The notes beneath the pieces were generated by a model. It was given only the letters and a program-made list of their open reading frames with translations. It was not told the DNA's origin and did no database searches. The position numbers and the translations under genes were made by a program. Positions 10,279-21,708 of a stretch of DNA of 64,000 bases are shown in pieces. The DNA is from Sedimentisphaerales bacterium. GTDB lineage: Bacteria; Planctomycetota; Phycisphaerae; Sedimentisphaerales; Anaerobacaceae. The stretch is from positions 18,227 through 82,226 of the forward strand of contig JAFGPS010000004.1 in the NCBI GenBank assembly GCA_016936075.1, written 5' to 3'. Position 1 is the stretch's first letter; the number at the start of each line of letters is the position of its first letter.

Positions 10279-11419
10279 AATCCTGTTATTAATGATTTTG
10301 TTTTTAACTGTAAGCCGCTCAGTTTATGCTGATTCTGCGCAAGCTTTGGTTGAGCAGGGCAATAGTCTGTATTCTCAGGGCGATTTCAATAAAGCGATTG
10401 AAAAATATGATGCCGCTCTTATTGACCAGCCGCAGGTACTTGAGCCGAAGTTTAATAAAGCAAACAGTTATTACATGCTCGAAGACTTTTCCGAAGCGAT
10501 AAATCTTTTTAGACAGGTTGCCGCAGAAAGCAAGGATATGGGATTGGTTGCCAAATCGAAATATAATCTTGGTAATTGCTTTTTTCAGCAGGGCATGAAA
10601 CAGAAAGATTCTGATTTGCAGAAATCGGTTGAAGATTTACAGAGCAGTATAGTCAACTGGCGGCAGACACTCGAAATCGAACCTGAGAATCATGACGCCG
10701 CAAAGAATATTGAAGTTGCAAGAATAATTATCAAGGATATTATCGATCAGATAAATAAACAGAAACAAGAGCAGGAAAAACAGGCTCAACAGCAGCAGCA
10801 AATGCAGGAAAAGCTAAAAGAGCTTATTGAAAAACAGAAGTCTTTATCTGAACAATCGCAACAGACACAGGACCAGCTTGAAAAGCAGCAAATTGACCAG
10901 CAGCAGGCTTCGGAAGATTATCAGAAACAATCTCAGGAACAATCGCAATTGCAAGACCAAACTCAGCAGACTAAGCAGGAATTAGAGCAGCAGCAGGATC
11001 CGAATAATCCGATGTCTCAGCAAATGCAGGAGGCCGCGAAGGAACTTGAGCAGGCCGCTGAAAATCAAAAAAATGCACAGCAGCAATTAGATAATTCCGA
11101 TGGAAAAGGTGCAAAGGAATCACAGGACAAAGCATCTGAACATCTTGAGAAAGCCCTTGAAAAAATGTCACAGGGAGATAACCAGCAGCAACAGCAACAA
11201 CCGGGTGGAAATCCGAACCAGGACCAGGAAGAGCAACAAGACCAGAACAGCGACCAAAATCAGGATCAGCAAAACCAATCGGAGCAGGATCAACAACCTC
11301 AGGAAGTAGCCGCTCCAGATGCTACCGCTCAGGAGATTCTCGACAAAGAGCAGAAAGACAAAGAGCAAAGGCAAATGCTTCAAAGGCCCAGCAACCAGAA
11401 AGTTGAAAAGGACTGGTAA
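10259..11419 (+). CDS. TPR protein with long Q/E-rich C-terminal region (BatC-like)
   Basis: 386 aa; signal peptide, TPR GNSLYSQGDFNKAIEKYDAALIDQP, Q-rich tail; overlaps batB. Confidence 0.8.
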   Translation: MNAKKVKILLLMILFLTVSRSVYADSAQALVEQGNSLYSQGDFNKAIEKYDAALIDQPQVLEPKFNKANSYYMLEDFSEAINLFRQVAAESKDMGLVAKSKYNLGNCFFQQGMKQKDSDLQKSVEDLQSSIVNWRQTLEIEPENHDAAKNIEVARIIIKDIIDQINKQKQEQEKQAQQQQQMQEKLKELIEKQKSLSEQSQQTQDQLEKQQIDQQQASEDYQKQSQEQSQLQDQTQQTKQELEQQQDPNNPMSQQMQEAAKELEQAAENQKNAQQQLDNSDGKGAKESQDKASEHLEKALEKMSQGDNQQQQQQPGGNPNQDQEEQQDQNSDQNQDQQNQSEQDQQPQEVAAPDATAQEILDKEQKDKEQRQMLQRPSNQKVEKDW

Positions 11420-11420
11420 T

Positions 11421-13223
11421 ATGAAAGTTTTAATAAAATGCTTTTTTATATTCTTTGCATATACGATTTTTCTGTCGGGCAATGCCTTTGCACAAGTTCG
11501 TGTTTCTGCGCAGGTTGATTCTTCGACGGATATTTATGTCGGTAAAGAATTTTCATATCAGATTGTAATAGAAGGTACAGGTTCAATTGGACAGCCTGAT
11601 ATGAGTTCTATCCAGCAATATAATCCGAGAGGTCCGAGTACTTCTCGTCAGTCAATCAATACGAATGGGGCTTTAAGAAGTTTTGTAGTTTTGGGTTATA
11701 ATCTTACAGCGGTAAAAGAAGGAGAGATACAATTGCCGCCCGTGACAGTTCCTGTAGATGGGAAAAAATATCAAACCAATCCTGTACGGATTAACGTTGT
11801 AAAACCCGGAACAACAGACAGGCTCGATTTGGAAGTTGAATTATCTGAAAAACAATGCTATGTCGGCCAACCTGTAATTATGACCGTTAAATTTTATGTT
11901 ATGGCTGATATTGGTGATTTTAATTTCAATATACCTGCTTTTACCAGTGACGATTTCTATATCGAAAATCCTGATACAGTAAATCCTCAAGCCAGAGATT
12001 TCAATCTTGGCAATGGAATTATTGCAAGTGTCAGTCAATACAGAACAACTCATAACAACAGAGAGGCAATTCTGGTTACTTTCAGTAAAGTTCTTATTCC
12101 AAAACATTCGGGTGTTATTAATATCGGGCCGACAAGTGTTTCTGCTGATGTAGCAGTGGGAAGGGCACGTTCAAGTGATATATTCGGTGACTTTTTCGGT
12201 TCTAATGTTCAATACCAACGATTCATGGTAAGTTCCAAGCCGCTTGAACTTAAAGTATTGAGTCTGCCCGGGCAAGGTAAGCCCGATAGTTTTTATGGAC
12301 TTATAGGTAACTATTCGATTGAAAGTTCTGCAACTCCTACGGAAGTTAGTGTAGGTGACCCGATTACATTGAATATAAAAATCGGCGGCAACAAGTATTT
12401 AAAACCCATCCAATGGCCCAAACTCGAACAGATTCCTGAATTCGATAAGAATTTCAAGATTCCTTCAGAGCAGGCTTCTCCAGTTCTTGAAAATGGTTAT
12501 AAGGTATTTACCCAGACAATCCGGGCAAATAATGACAAGGTGACAGAAATACCATCCATTCCTCTTGCATATTTTGATGCTGATAAGGGTACATATGTCA
12601 CTGCGAAAACAAAACCTATAAAACTTGAAGTATCTCCGACTAAGATTCTGACAGGTTCGGATTTACTTGGTACTGACTTTTCGCCTGTGAATAAGGAAAT
12701 AGAAGCTGTAAAGCAGGGTCTTTCCGCGAACTATCAGGATATGGATGCTTTGCAGAGCCATGATTTTTCTCCAATAGCTGCTATCGTAAGTCCGGGCTAT
12801 TTAGTCCTTTGGGCCAGTCCTCTTGCGTTTCTTTTATTTAGTGCATTTACGAAAATATATAATAATACATCACCTGAAAAACAGTTACAAAAGCAAAGAC
12901 GCGGCGCATCAGGAAAAGCTATCAGTCAGCTCAAGAGTTTATCTTTATCTGGTTCACCAGAACATATCGAGCAGCTTGCGAGAGTATTGAAACAATATAT
13001 AGGAGACCGATTCAACAAAACAGCCGGTTCTCTTACTTCCAATGATTGCTATGAAGCAATAGTTCACGCGTCGGGTGACACTGAGACGGCTCAACAGTTT
13101 AAAAATATAATTGCTGATTGCGAAGCATCGCGTTATGCTTCGACAGGAGCTAATATTGATTCTGAATGTGTTAATAAAGCTATAGATTTGATTTTAACTA
13201 TTGAAAAGAAATCTGATAAATAA
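11421..13223 (+). CDS. batD: BatD-family oxygen tolerance protein
   Basis: ORF opens at 11319 but MKVLIKCFFIFFAYTIFLSGNAFAQ signal peptide starts at 11421, immediately after the previous stop; BatD-like VDSSTDIYVGKEFSYQIVIEG. Confidence 0.85.
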   Translation: MKVLIKCFFIFFAYTIFLSGNAFAQVRVSAQVDSSTDIYVGKEFSYQIVIEGTGSIGQPDMSSIQQYNPRGPSTSRQSINTNGALRSFVVLGYNLTAVKEGEIQLPPVTVPVDGKKYQTNPVRINVVKPGTTDRLDLEVELSEKQCYVGQPVIMTVKFYVMADIGDFNFNIPAFTSDDFYIENPDTVNPQARDFNLGNGIIASVSQYRTTHNNREAILVTFSKVLIPKHSGVINIGPTSVSADVAVGRARSSDIFGDFFGSNVQYQRFMVSSKPLELKVLSLPGQGKPDSFYGLIGNYSIESSATPTEVSVGDPITLNIKIGGNKYLKPIQWPKLEQIPEFDKNFKIPSEQASPVLENGYKVFTQTIRANNDKVTEIPSIPLAYFDADKGTYVTAKTKPIKLEVSPTKILTGSDLLGTDFSPVNKEIEAVKQGLSANYQDMDALQSHDFSPIAAIVSPGYLVLWASPLAFLLFSAFTKIYNNTSPEKQLQKQRRGASGKAISQLKSLSLSGSPEHIEQLARVLKQYIGDRFNKTAGSLTSNDCYEAIVHASGDTETAQQFKNIIADCEASRYASTGANIDSECVNKAIDLILTIEKKSDK

Positions 13224-14032
13224 TGTATAAGAAATTTATAATATTATTGTTTATTTTGTTTGTGTGCATAGGCTCACTTGCCAAAGCTGATTTGACAAAA
13301 GAGCAGAAAAAGGAACTCTTTACACAGGCCAACGAATATTTTCAACAGGCTAACTCGACGGATAACCAGGAAAAAGCCAGCGAGCTTTATGAAAAAGCTA
13401 TTCTCAGTTTCAATAAAATCATAGATGACGGTAATGTAAAAAACGCACGTTTATATTACAACCTTGCAAATGCTTATTTTCTGAATGGCAGTATTGGTAT
13501 GGCGATTCTGAATTATCGCAAAGCAGAGAAGCTCGATAGTTCCGATGAGAATATCAAAAAGAACCTCGCGTTTGCCAGAAGCAGAAGAATTGATAAAGTT
13601 GCAGTAAACACAGAGAAAAAAGTGATGCAGACTCTGTTTTTCTGGCATTACGATTTCTCAATGAAAATAAAGTTTATTCTAACATGTATTTTCTTCGGTA
13701 CTCTTTGTCTGTGCGGTGCTATAACTATACGAAAAGGCCTCACCGGACCGCTTACAGTTACAATGATAATAAGCGGCCTATTGACAATTTTGTTTTTTGT
13801 TTCAGTTTTTATTGAATACAGGAGTCATCACGATACAAGTTATGGTGTCATCACGGCCGGTGAAGTTATTGCACGGCAGGGGGACGGCCAGAATTATCCA
13901 CCAAGCTTCAAGGATTCCTTACATGAAGGTATGGAATTCCAGTTGCTCGAAAGCAGGCCAAGATGGTATCACATCAAACTCACAGATGATAGTACCGCAT
14001 GGATTCCATCAGATACAGCAGAACTGATATAA
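13223..14032 (+). CDS. batE: BatE-like TPR + SH3b protein
   Basis: 269 aa; signal peptide, TPR ARLYYNLANAYFLNGSIGMAILNYRKAEKL, C-terminal SH3-like region. Confidence 0.82.
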   Translation: MYKKFIILLFILFVCIGSLAKADLTKEQKKELFTQANEYFQQANSTDNQEKASELYEKAILSFNKIIDDGNVKNARLYYNLANAYFLNGSIGMAILNYRKAEKLDSSDENIKKNLAFARSRRIDKVAVNTEKKVMQTLFFWHYDFSMKIKFILTCIFFGTLCLCGAITIRKGLTGPLTVTMIISGLLTILFFVSVFIEYRSHHDTSYGVITAGEVIARQGDGQNYPPSFKDSLHEGMEFQLLESRPRWYHIKLTDDSTAWIPSDTAELI

Positions 14033-14056
14033 CAACACAATACAAAAGTTATATTT

Positions 14057-14434
14057 CTACTTTTGATTATATTTGTGATTCTTTCCTTTGAATTCTTCTA
14101 CGGAATATCTTGTTTCGTTTATATCGAGTTTTTCTTTTATAACTTTGGCGATATCAATTTCTGTAAGTTTTGCAAACTCTAAAAGCAGCATCATAATATC
14201 CGCAACTTCGTAAGAAATCTCTGTTTTATTTTTATCCTTAACAGCGGCTTGTTCTTCTTCCTTTGAAGTCATCCACCTGAAATGAGCCATTAACTCACCG
14301 ACTTCAGAACCAATTGCCATCGAAAGATTCTTCGGACAGTGAAACTGCTCCCAGTCCCGTTTGCGTACGAAATCCATAATTAAATTTTGCAGTTCAGAAA
14401 TCGTTACGTTCGTATCATTCCATTCAGTTGCCAT
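14057..14434 (-). CDS. MazG-like nucleotide pyrophosphohydrolase
   Basis: 125 aa; LSMAIGSEVGELMAHFRW...EISYEVADIMMLLLEFA motif. Confidence 0.9.
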   Translation of the reverse strand: MATEWNDTNVTISELQNLIMDFVRKRDWEQFHCPKNLSMAIGSEVGELMAHFRWMTSKEEEQAAVKDKNKTEISYEVADIMMLLLEFAKLTEIDIAKVIKEKLDINETRYSVEEFKGKNHKYNQK

Positions 14435-14584
14435 TGTATAAATCCTATAACTATAATTTGATTAACAGAGAAAAAATCACAATAGCACCTGATTATAGGA
14501 AAATCAAGCTATTTTCAAAGAACAGGGTTCGGCATATTCTGGACAATATTTCTGAGTAAGCTTCATAATAAAATGAATCTGCTT

Positions 14585-15013
14585 CTAATCGTTATACTGT
14601 TCTGCGTAGTAACCATCGCCGCCAAATACACCATCTTTCCCATAGCTGACTAAATCATAGCTTCCTGGGTTGAAAGAACCCTTGGGGATATAGCCGTACT
14701 CAAAACCCCATGGATCTTTTAACTGGCTTTTTTTCAGATAAGGACCTGACCAGCCCTCTATTCCCGGATTGGTCAGCAGGTCGTTAAGAGTGTTTGGAAA
14801 CTCGCGGCAGTTTAGCGTATAAGAATCTATCGCTGTTTCAATAGGTTTCATTCCGGGCTTTGCCAAATCCCATTTTGATTTGTCAATTTGCTCCCACAAT
14901 CTTGGTGCCGTAATTGCGGTCAGCAGCGAAAGAATAACAATTACCACAAGAAGCTCAATGAGTGTAAATCCATTCATATTTTTTTTATCTCTTTTTAGTA
15001 AAGTCATGTTCAT
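14585..15013 (-). CDS. Type II secretion GspG-like pseudopilin
   Basis: 142 aa; prepilin motif GFTLIELLVVIVILSLLTAITAPRL and GspG tail DPWGFEYGYIPKG...YDLVSYGKDGVFGGDG. Confidence 0.9.
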   Translation of the reverse strand: MNMTLLKRDKKNMNGFTLIELLVVIVILSLLTAITAPRLWEQIDKSKWDLAKPGMKPIETAIDSYTLNCREFPNTLNDLLTNPGIEGWSGPYLKKSQLKDPWGFEYGYIPKGSFNPGSYDLVSYGKDGVFGGDGYYAEQYND

Positions 15014-15256
15014 AACCTTTCATAGATGCAGTTAATAAATTTTGATTGCGCGCACATTGACTATAGACATTACATATTATGATTAATTGGTTTACTCTAC
15101 CGCGGTTTTCTATATGAACAGACGAGTGAAAGGGGAAATTTATTGCATGCTTTTTTTTGCTAATGAGAATAATGAATTAAGATGAACCAAAATCTAAATA
15201 CGCTCAATTCAATTTTCTTCAGCCGAATTGATTTAATCTTATCAATATAAAAAAAT

Positions 15257-15282
15257 CCAGACGGGCTATTACACCCGTCTGG
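15257..15282 (-). terminator. Rho-independent terminator downstream of MCP gene
   Basis: CCAGACGGG-TGTAATAG-CCCGTCTGG followed on minus strand by T-run. Confidence 0.85.
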
Positions 15283-15308
15283 AAAAAGCAAAACAGTCAA
15301 ATATCCGT

Positions 15309-17471
15309 TTAATTATTAAATTCATCAAAGCTACTGTTAAAATTATCATCCTCTAAAGGAATGACAATATTAGATTTTACAGATGTTTTGTTTTTTGCGG
15401 CTTTGTTCTGAGCAATATCATGGAAGACTTGATTTGATAATGAAGAACTCTGTCTTTTTGTTGTTTTCGAGACCTTTTTCTTCCTGCTCGAAGTAGATGA
15501 GGTATTTGTTTTATTGCCTCCAACTAACGTAGCTAATTCTTGAACAATCTGGTCCATTTGTTCTGCTTGTGCGCTTAGCTCTTCAGAAGCACTTGCGGAT
15601 TCCTCGGCGTTAGCAGCATTCTGTTGTGTAACTTTATCCATTTGTGATACCGCAGTATTTACCTGGTCGATTCCCTGTGCCTGTTCAGCAGAAGCGGCTG
15701 CTATTTCGCTGATTAAATCTGTTGTTTTGCCAACACTGGAGACTATTTCATCGAGAACCTTACCAACTTCTGTGGCAATATCAACACCATTCCTTGCGTT
15801 CTTAACAGATTCCTCAATCATATTGGCAGTGTTCTTCGCTGCATCGGCAGAACGCATTGCAAGATTTCGTACTTCTTCAGCTACTACAGCAAATCCCTTT
15901 CCTGCTTCACCTGCTCGGGCAGCTTCTACGGCAGCATTTAGAGCCAGAAGATTTGTCTGGAATGCAATCTCATCTATAACCTTGATAATCTTAGCGGTTT
16001 CATCGGAACTTTTCTGGATATCCTGTATGGCCTTATTCATTCTAATCATGGAATCCGTTCCTGTACTGGCAGATTTTTTAGCTTCGGCGGCCAGTGTGTT
16101 AGCCTGTTGGGCATTATCTGCATTTTGTTTTGTCATTGCAGACATTTCCTCAAGACTGGAAGACGTTTCTTCAAGACCTGCAGCCTGCTCAGTTGCACCT
16201 TCGGCAAGCGATTGAGATGCAGATGAAACCTGACCTGATGCGGATGCTACCTGTTCTGAGCCTTCTGAGAGCTGGTTAACAATAAGATTTATCTTTCCTG
16301 TTATCTTACGTGCAACAAGGAACCATACTACAGAGACAATCAACATTGAGGACACAAGAATAATACCAAGGGTAGCGTTACTTGTATTTCCTATTGAGGA
16401 AATTTTATCTTTCGCTTCATAAAACTCATCAATATAGGAACCTACACCAATTACCCAGTCCCATGGTTCGAAATACATAATTCTTGCAATTTTCACACGT
16501 GCCTGAACATCTCCATCGTTTTTCCATGGATATCTTTGCTCATCCATTTCCCCTGATCCCAGATTAAGTGCTTTTTTGCAGATATCCTGTATAAATAAAT
16601 TTCCATCGGCGTCTTTTGCCTGATAGATATCCTCATTATCTCGGGCACCATTTTGTGAAATAACATAACGTCCTTTTGAGTCGAGAACATAAACATAACC
16701 GGTTGCCCCAACCTTTGTATCCATTATCGATTTTCTTAATGAAACAACACTTTCCTGAGGAATACCAAAATACAAAGCTCCGACAACATTATTGTTTTGG
16801 TCTAATATGGGCTCGTATGTTGCAAGATACGATTTGTTGACTACGTATGCACTACCTCTGAATGTTTGACCATTAAGAAGTGCGCTAATAACAGGATTTG
16901 TTGTGCCATCGGGATTTGTTTTTGGAATATATGTACCTATAGCACGTTTACCATCTTGTCCCTGTACATTTGTGCAAATACGAAGCATATCACCAGCATC
17001 GTTCATTCGCTGGAATATTGTGCATGTACCTCCGATAAGCGATTTGACTTTATCGACAACAGCCGAAGTTTTTTCCATATCATTATTTTGTCCCAGCCAT
17101 GTTTCGCCAACTAACATTTTAGGAAGTTCTACGCGTGACGAAACCTTATTATATTGGTTTGTTGCGTTCCATATTACTGCTTCTTCTGTAAAACTGACTG
17201 GGCCTGTATTTTTAAGAACATCTCTGGCGGTATTTAATGAAGAAATGAGATTTTCCTGTAATAGTTCCTGCTGTGTTTCACATAACGCATAAATACCTTT
17301 TGCAATATTGTCAAGGCTGGAATAAGCCATTTTAGTGTTTTCCACATCGGAAACTTTTACCATTGTTGTATTTTGGTGATAGACAATCAATGAAACTGTA
17401 ACCAGCGGGATAGTGGTTAATACAATTCCAATTACCAATAGTTTTGTTTGTAATTTCATGTTGCTAAACAT
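15309..17471 (-). CDS. Methyl-accepting chemotaxis protein with Cache-type sensor
   Basis: 720 aa; signalling hairpin [40 protein letters not shown]. Confidence 0.97.
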   Translation of the reverse strand: MFSNMKLQTKLLVIGIVLTTIPLVTVSLIVYHQNTTMVKVSDVENTKMAYSSLDNIAKGIYALCETQQELLQENLISSLNTARDVLKNTGPVSFTEEAVIWNATNQYNKVSSRVELPKMLVGETWLGQNNDMEKTSAVVDKVKSLIGGTCTIFQRMNDAGDMLRICTNVQGQDGKRAIGTYIPKTNPDGTTNPVISALLNGQTFRGSAYVVNKSYLATYEPILDQNNNVVGALYFGIPQESVVSLRKSIMDTKVGATGYVYVLDSKGRYVISQNGARDNEDIYQAKDADGNLFIQDICKKALNLGSGEMDEQRYPWKNDGDVQARVKIARIMYFEPWDWVIGVGSYIDEFYEAKDKISSIGNTSNATLGIILVSSMLIVSVVWFLVARKITGKINLIVNQLSEGSEQVASASGQVSSASQSLAEGATEQAAGLEETSSSLEEMSAMTKQNADNAQQANTLAAEAKKSASTGTDSMIRMNKAIQDIQKSSDETAKIIKVIDEIAFQTNLLALNAAVEAARAGEAGKGFAVVAEEVRNLAMRSADAAKNTANMIEESVKNARNGVDIATEVGKVLDEIVSSVGKTTDLISEIAAASAEQAQGIDQVNTAVSQMDKVTQQNAANAEESASASEELSAQAEQMDQIVQELATLVGGNKTNTSSTSSRKKKVSKTTKRQSSSLSNQVFHDIAQNKAAKNKTSVKSNIVIPLEDDNFNSSFDEFNN

Positions 17472-17502
17472 CTGTATTCTCCTTCATAAAACTTTTTGAG
17501 AG

Positions 17503-18033
17503 TTAATTGCAGTTATCATTATTTATATTGTTGTTTAAGGAATTAAAATTTATACCTGTAAGTACTTTTTCGATATCAAGAAGAATTTTTATCGCTGTTC
17601 CTACTTTTCCTATACCAAGAATAAAATCTGTATTTATTGATGTGCTAAATTCCGGTGTTTCCTGTATGTTTTCGCTGTTTATATCAAGAACCTCCTGAAC
17701 TCGATCAACTACGATTCCTGTATTGCATTTTCTTTTTCCATTGCTGATGTCAATAACAATAATACATGTTTGTTCGGTTATATCAGCGGTTTCCATACCG
17801 AATTTTGATCTTAAATCTATTACCGGAATAACCTGACCTCTAAGATTGATTACTCCCTTAACGTATTCCGGCATTTGCGGTACTGCAGTAATTTCAATAT
17901 AACCTATAATTTCACGGACCTTCAGAATTTCCAATCCATATTCTTCTGAACCAAGGGCAAAAGTAAGATACTTTCCTTCTTTCCGGGAAATGGCATCTTT
18001 GATTTCTTCAGATGTGACTGTGGCTTTCGTCAT
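17503..18033 (-). CDS. cheW: Chemotaxis coupling protein CheW
   Basis: 176 aa; YGLEILKVREIIGYIEITAVPQMPEYVKGVINLRGQVIPVIDLRSKFG. Confidence 0.95.
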   Translation of the reverse strand: MTKATVTSEEIKDAISRKEGKYLTFALGSEEYGLEILKVREIIGYIEITAVPQMPEYVKGVINLRGQVIPVIDLRSKFGMETADITEQTCIIVIDISNGKRKCNTGIVVDRVQEVLDINSENIQETPEFSTSINTDFILGIGKVGTAIKILLDIEKVLTGINFNSLNNNINNDNCN

Positions 18034-18242
18034 AGTATAACCCTTTCATTGAAGCCTGACACTAATGCTTTCTGGAGTATTCGAAGCCGAATCGAAAATC
18101 TTTCATAATTTGATTTTCTGGTTTTCTATTTTTAATCGTATTTGCTTTTCGACTTTTTGAGAGGGTGTATTGATGGTGTGTTTATGTGATTTTAATGACA
18201 AAATATAAGTAGGGTAGTATTAGTTGGTGCTGTTTAAGACTT

Positions 18243-18890
18243 TTATACGTGGATATGTCCCTCACGGATAGCATAACGTGTCAAATCAGCTATATTATGC
18301 AGCTCAAGCTTATCCATAATATTCTGGCGATGTCGAATGACTGTATTGTTACTGATATGTAAGCTTAATGAGATTTCTTTTGAGGACTTTCCTTCTGCGA
18401 TGAGTTGGAGTATCTCCAATTCCCTATCACTAAGTATTGAAATTGATGAAGTATTTTCATTATTCTGATTAGTTATAAAGTGTGTCAGGATTGTCCTGCT
18501 TATTATTGGGCTTAAATACATTTGTCCTTTTAAGACTGAATGTATAGCAGTAACCAGTTCTTCAAAAGCACTTTCTTTGGGAATATAACCGACCGCTCCT
18601 GCTTGAAACATATCTGTAACATATTGATTTGCAGTTAACATCGAAAAACCAATGACTTTGCAGGATGGATTTTCTGTGCAAATTTCCCTGGTTGCGAGTA
18701 TGCCGTTCTTTTCAGGCATATCGATATCCATGATAACAATATCAGGATTCAATTGCCTGCTTATTTCTACAGCTTCTCGGCCATTTTTTGCAATCGATAC
18801 TACGTTAAGATCAGATTCTGACTCAAGAAGTATCTGGAGTCCTTCACACATTACAGTATGATTTTCTGCTATAAGAATGTTTATCGTCAT
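18243..18890 (-). CDS. NarL/LuxR-family response regulator
   Basis: 215 aa; PDIVIMDIDMPEKNG receiver, LSDRELEILQLIAEGKSSKEISLSLHISNNTVIRHRQNIMDKL HTH. Confidence 0.95.
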   Translation of the reverse strand: MTINILIAENHTVMCEGLQILLESESDLNVVSIAKNGREAVEISRQLNPDIVIMDIDMPEKNGILATREICTENPSCKVIGFSMLTANQYVTDMFQAGAVGYIPKESAFEELVTAIHSVLKGQMYLSPIISRTILTHFITNQNNENTSSISILSDRELEILQLIAEGKSSKEISLSLHISNNTVIRHRQNIMDKLELHNIADLTRYAIREGHIHV

Positions 18891-19947
18891 GTTTGTTGTC
18901 TCTTTCGTTGTTTTCGTTTGATGTTATCGGACATGTCAATGTTACTTTTGTGCCAGATCCGATATTTGATTCAATAAAAAGATAACCATTAATATCTAAA
19001 AGTTGTTGACGGATACTGAATAAGCCAAAGCAATCCACATATTTCTCATTCATCAAAGTTTTGGGAGCATTAAATCCTATTCCATCGTCTTCAATTGTAA
19101 TAGTTAGCTTTTCTTGCATATTTTCAATTTTAATATACACATTTTGTGCCTGGGCGTGTTTATCAATATTTAATAATAATTCACGAATAGCACGAAACAA
19201 TATTGATCGAGAATTTTTATTTAGATTGAACGAATGCTCCGAACATTCATATCTAAAGTTAAGAGATGTTTTTTTCTTATATGATTCTATCAAAGATTCT
19301 ACTGCTGCTTCAAGACCAAGTTCATAGAGAACTTTCGGGCTTAATTCAAATATCATTTCTCTAATCTCAACTATCGAAGTATCTATACAATCGATTACTT
19401 TATCGAAAAGATATGTGTTTTCTTTACCTGATTTGGTTTTATGAGTATGTAACATTATCTTGGCGGCAGAAAGTTGTGGACCAACAGAATCATGCAATCC
19501 TGCTGCGATTTGCATTTTATGTATTTCTTCAGATTTTGAAAGACGATGTGTCAGATAACGTAGTTTTTCTCTTTCTCTTGCCATAGTTCTTTCTGCCAGA
19601 GCAAGCTGTTCGCGTAAAATTACTGTGATAATTCCGACTGTTAAAAACATTATTACTCGTAAATAATCAGGGGAAGGTGCGATATCGTGAATAAAAACAT
19701 GGTGACTGACAATTAGGAAAAATCCGAGAAATAATGGTATGATTAAACCTTTTCGTTTCCACCAGATTGCACTTATAACTATAGGTATATAGAATAAATG
19801 GGTCGCGACGGTACAGATTTTCATGACCATATGGTAATATAAGCTGAATCCGCAGCATATTATTAATAGAATAATAATTGAAAGGAACTTGCATCCTCGG
19901 CTGACTTTAAGCTCTTGCCAAATAAGTTTTTCTTTTAATGAATCCAT
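18844..19947 (-). CDS. NarX/DesK-type sensor histidine kinase
   Basis: 367 aa; AGLHDSVGPQLSAAKIML H-box, RAIRELLLNIDKHAQAQ, HATPase; overlaps response regulator by 47 nt. Confidence 0.93.
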   Translation of the reverse strand: MDSLKEKLIWQELKVSRGCKFLSIIILLIICCGFSLYYHMVMKICTVATHLFYIPIVISAIWWKRKGLIIPLFLGFFLIVSHHVFIHDIAPSPDYLRVIMFLTVGIITVILREQLALAERTMAREREKLRYLTHRLSKSEEIHKMQIAAGLHDSVGPQLSAAKIMLHTHKTKSGKENTYLFDKVIDCIDTSIVEIREMIFELSPKVLYELGLEAAVESLIESYKKKTSLNFRYECSEHSFNLNKNSRSILFRAIRELLLNIDKHAQAQNVYIKIENMQEKLTITIEDDGIGFNAPKTLMNEKYVDCFGLFSIRQQLLDINGYLFIESNIGSGTKVTLTCPITSNENNERDNKHDDKHSYSRKSYCNV

Positions 19948-20587
19948 ATCTTGTACTCAATTTTATTGGGGGTATATCAAGGCAGAATAATATGTACCTC
20001 AGGTAATGAATGTTTACATACCCTTTAATTCTATGGTGTTATGCAAGTATTGTGCCTAAATCCATTTGCACGGGAAATATGTATTTTTCGTGAAAATTCG
20101 GGATAAATATCTTAAATATAAAAATAATTGTCAAGAAATTTTACATTTTCGTATTTTCTATTATTGAAAAGGGCACTACTAAAATGCTTTGATTATACGA
20201 ATTACACACAGATTTGATGAAAGTTGAGACTTTATTATGATACGATAAAGAACTCAATACCGAGAAAATAAATAAAATTAAAAAAAGAGATTGTTGAAAA
20301 AACTGCGAATATCCATATCATTAAGAACTTTCAGGTAGGTAAGGATATTTTTATCTTCTTTGTGGATGTGAATCCCGTTAGGGATAATTTGTGAAAAAAT
20401 GATTGATGAAATTTTACGTGATGCGTATGCCAGAGGTATTTCTTTTATCCCTCTTGGCTAATTGCCTGCATATCATAAACAATTGAAACCAGATACAATT
20501 ACAGCCCGGGAAATACCCGGAAGGGAAGGCTGGATTAGTTGCCAGTCAAATTCATCCTGTTTATAACAGAAGAAATGGAAACATTAT

Positions 20588-21517
20588 ATGGGAATAAAAA
20601 TATATTATAGATTATTAGTTTTGTTATTAATTTTAGGGGCAATTGAAAACGAACTTTTTGGGCAGAATATTACAGAATCTTCAGGAAACTACAGTTTTTT
20701 CACAAACGTGACAAACAACAATTCAGAAACAGGTATGCTTCCAAAGAAAAAGTCTTTTTTGAATAAATTTAACGAATTATCGCGAAAAAAGAAAACTATA
20801 TATTTTAATACAGCCACTTTTGTTGCTACCATGACAATCGGAGCGGCATCGTGGGATTATTACAGTTCTTCGTTCGATTTTCGAAATGAAGGGTGGTTTG
20901 ATCCTGACACAAATTATGGCGGTTCAGATAAACTTGGACATGCTTTCGGCGGATATGTTCTAACGAGTGTGTACAATTCCATTTATAAAAAGTTTGGATA
21001 TACCGATGAAAAAGCAATATTGTATGGAGCATTGAGTAGCTGGTCCCTTATGACCCTGATAGAAGTAGGTGATGGTTTCAGTCAGGATTATGGATTTAGC
21101 GTACAGGACGAGGTCTTTAATACCGCAGGTGTGATGCTTGGCTATTTTCGTCACAGGTATCCAAGACTAAAGGAGATATTCGATTATCGCCTGGAATGGG
21201 TGCCATCACAGGAGTTTCGTGATGGGGATGCAGATCCATTTACTGATTATTCGGGACATAAAAATATCATAGCATTGAAACCGGCTGGTATATTAAAATC
21301 AGATAATCCTTTGCTTAAAGCAATCGAACTGAATGTAGGATTCTACACACGAGGATATGAGGATAATTTTCATGCTCACAAAAGATATATGTTTTGCGGG
21401 ATTGGTCTGAATATGACATATGTAATTGAGCAGCTTACAGGGCATAAAGTTGGTGGGATTTTTAATTATTTACAGGTACCTTTCACATATATTCCATTTA
21501 AAACTGAGCTTGATTAA
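20588..21517 (+). CDS. DUF2279 (YfiM-like) predicted exported protein
   Basis: 309 aa; NYGGSDKLGHAFGGYVLTSVYN and VQDEVFNTAGVMLGYF. Confidence 0.75.
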   Translation: MGIKIYYRLLVLLLILGAIENELFGQNITESSGNYSFFTNVTNNNSETGMLPKKKSFLNKFNELSRKKKTIYFNTATFVATMTIGAASWDYYSSSFDFRNEGWFDPDTNYGGSDKLGHAFGGYVLTSVYNSIYKKFGYTDEKAILYGALSSWSLMTLIEVGDGFSQDYGFSVQDEVFNTAGVMLGYFRHRYPRLKEIFDYRLEWVPSQEFRDGDADPFTDYSGHKNIIALKPAGILKSDNPLLKAIELNVGFYTRGYEDNFHAHKRYMFCGIGLNMTYVIEQLTGHKVGGIFNYLQVPFTYIPFKTELD

Positions 21518-21592
21518 TTTTGAATCGAAAAGTTGCCCTAATCTTCAATGAAAATGAATAATCAACGAAGTTTCAGCTAATATTTAGATTTG

Positions 21593-21644
21593 AACGGAGC
21601 AGGAGGAATTCTAATCCCCGTGATCTTGCGGTAAAACGGTTTTC
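21593..21644 (-). pseudogene. tRNA-Ser 3'-half fragment (att-like remnant)
   Basis: 52 bp, 47/52 identical to 25856..25907 (3' acceptor end through anticodon 3' stem of the intact tRNA-Ser), same orientation; homology stops at the anticodon stem/loop. Confidence 0.85.
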
Positions 21645-21708
21645 GGGGTTCGTTTCTTCTAAATACTGGGTATGATAAAAGATATTCAAAGAAAATATTT
21701 TTTTAAAC

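Noticed and set aside
10971-11482. Alternative-frame and antisense ORFs over the Q-rich batC region
   Set aside because: Open frames arise from CAG/CAA repeat bias; the sense TPR/Q-rich frame is supported by family and operon context
15727-16215. 162-aa forward ORF antisense to the MCP gene
   Set aside because: Mirror of conserved MCP signalling domain codon bias; no independent coding evidence
18652-19327. Forward ORFs antisense to histidine kinase/response regulator
   Set aside because: Overlap strongly supported genes on the other strand
20400-20568. Possible pseudogene (MIDEILRDAYARGISFIPLG*LPAYHKQLKPDTITAREIPGREGW)
   Set aside because: Protein-like but with an in-frame stop and no recognisable family; too weak to call
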